Source of the DNA: BOG-931 sp963781725
Lineage (GTDB): Bacteria; Pseudomonadota; Alphaproteobacteria; Rhizobiales; Xanthobacteraceae
Assembly (NCBI GenBank): GCA_963781725.1
Contig: CAWAGV010000001.1
Location: forward strand, 248,001-312,000
Length of the DNA stretch: 64,000 nt
Direction of reading: 5' to 3'
The position numbers were made by a program, and so were the translations under genes. Below the pieces are notes generated by a model. That model was not told the origin of the DNA, made no database searches, and saw only the letters and a program-made list of their open reading frames with translations. Below are positions 63,661 to 64,000 of the stretch, in pieces (the first letter of the stretch is position 1; each line of letters begins with the position of its first letter).

Positions 63661-64000
63661 CGACTTTATCCTTACGCATGCAGGTCCCGGGCTATGCCTA
63701 TATTGCGGAAACCGCAGGGACTGGTCGGGCAGGGTATTGCTGGGCCAACGCGGGGGATATTTAGCTTAATAGGGAAAAGCGCTGCATTATTAGGCAATTA
63801 TGCGCAAGCGACAATTGCCAGCGCAATCACAAAATCATAAAAATGATGCCGCTATCGACGCAAAGTTACGGTCTGATTTAGGGTGAATTCGGGCCGCGCG
63901 CAAATCGATTTGGTCTGCCGAGGGCCGAGCCACGTGTGGAAGGGAGGACCTTTCACCCGAAGTGCGGTAGCGTCGCAAAATCTATACTTGATTATTGGTA
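63661..64000. other. last 340 bases, no gene seen
   Basis: AT-rich in the middle, with no open frame of note and no clear terminator. It may hold the promoter of a gene beyond the window. Confidence 0.4.

Noticed and set aside
1..64000. CRISPR array, tRNA or rRNA gene, toxin-antitoxin pair, or intact prophage
   Set aside because: Looked for on both strands; no regularly spaced repeats, RNA cores or phage genes were seen.

Overview
The window looks like chromosomal DNA from an alphaproteobacterium of the Hyphomicrobiales, most likely near Bradyrhizobium, Rhodopseudomonas or Nitrobacter. The evidence is the composition, a bacterial transglutaminase-like cysteine peptidase, DUF6166- and DUF2939-type proteins, many small exported proteins of rhizobial style, and a complete alphaproteobacterial Tad/Flp pilus locus. 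No tRNA, rRNA, CRISPR array or intact mobile element was found. The only mobile trace is a decayed IS110-type transposase end near 53.0 kb.

Region 1 (1-10.9 kb): a DUF6166-like protein, a 54-residue membrane peptide, a GT39-like membrane glycosyltransferase, a CPBP protease, several small exported proteins, and an exported beta-propeller protein with a strong terminator. Set among them are a TadG-TadE-TadE module (6957 to 4728, minus strand) and a lone TadG-like gene (9420-10883).

Region 2 (10.9-24.4 kb): the Tad pilus machine. On the minus strand, in order of transcription, lie flp, cpaB, cpaC, a small exported protein in the position often held by cpaD, TadG-TadE-TadE, TadE, TadF-like, cpaE, cpaF, tadB, tadC and tadD. 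The prepilin peptidase cpaA lies divergently on the plus strand. The flp/cpaA intergenic region holds a perfect 16-bp palindrome and a pair of 13-bp direct repeats 21 bp apart. With region 1 the locus encodes three TadG-like and six TadE/F-like minor pseudopilins; the TadG-TadE-TadE trio occurs twice.

Region 3 (24.4-33.2 kb): two tandem PAP2-type phosphatases, a DUF2939 protein, an isoprenylcysteine-methyltransferase-like protein, an outer-membrane beta-barrel gene broken by one extra base, and a membrane-spermidine synthase fusion.

Region 4 (33.4-63.7 kb): an envelope or exopolysaccharide region. It has GDP-fucose synthesis (gmd, fcl), a UDP-xylose synthase-like enzyme, a WcaI-like glycosyltransferase, a WbaP/WcaJ-like initiating transferase, two outer-membrane export lipoproteins, a Wzc/ExoP-like autokinase, a GumB-associated beta-barrel, a FkbM methyltransferase, and a NusG/RfaH-like antiterminator broken by a frameshift. 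It also has three Wzy/O-antigen-ligase-like proteins. Three small proteins that share a single N-terminal membrane anchor and a helical tail lie beside these genes: two directly downstream of a ligase, the third overlapping the autokinase. Two PPP-type phosphatases lie on either side of the export genes, and no Wzx flippase or Wzb phosphatase was recognised.

The best candidate for an undescribed system is the recurring pairing of ligase/polymerase or autokinase with these small anchored helical proteins. One of the three ligases has lost the residues conserved in the other two.
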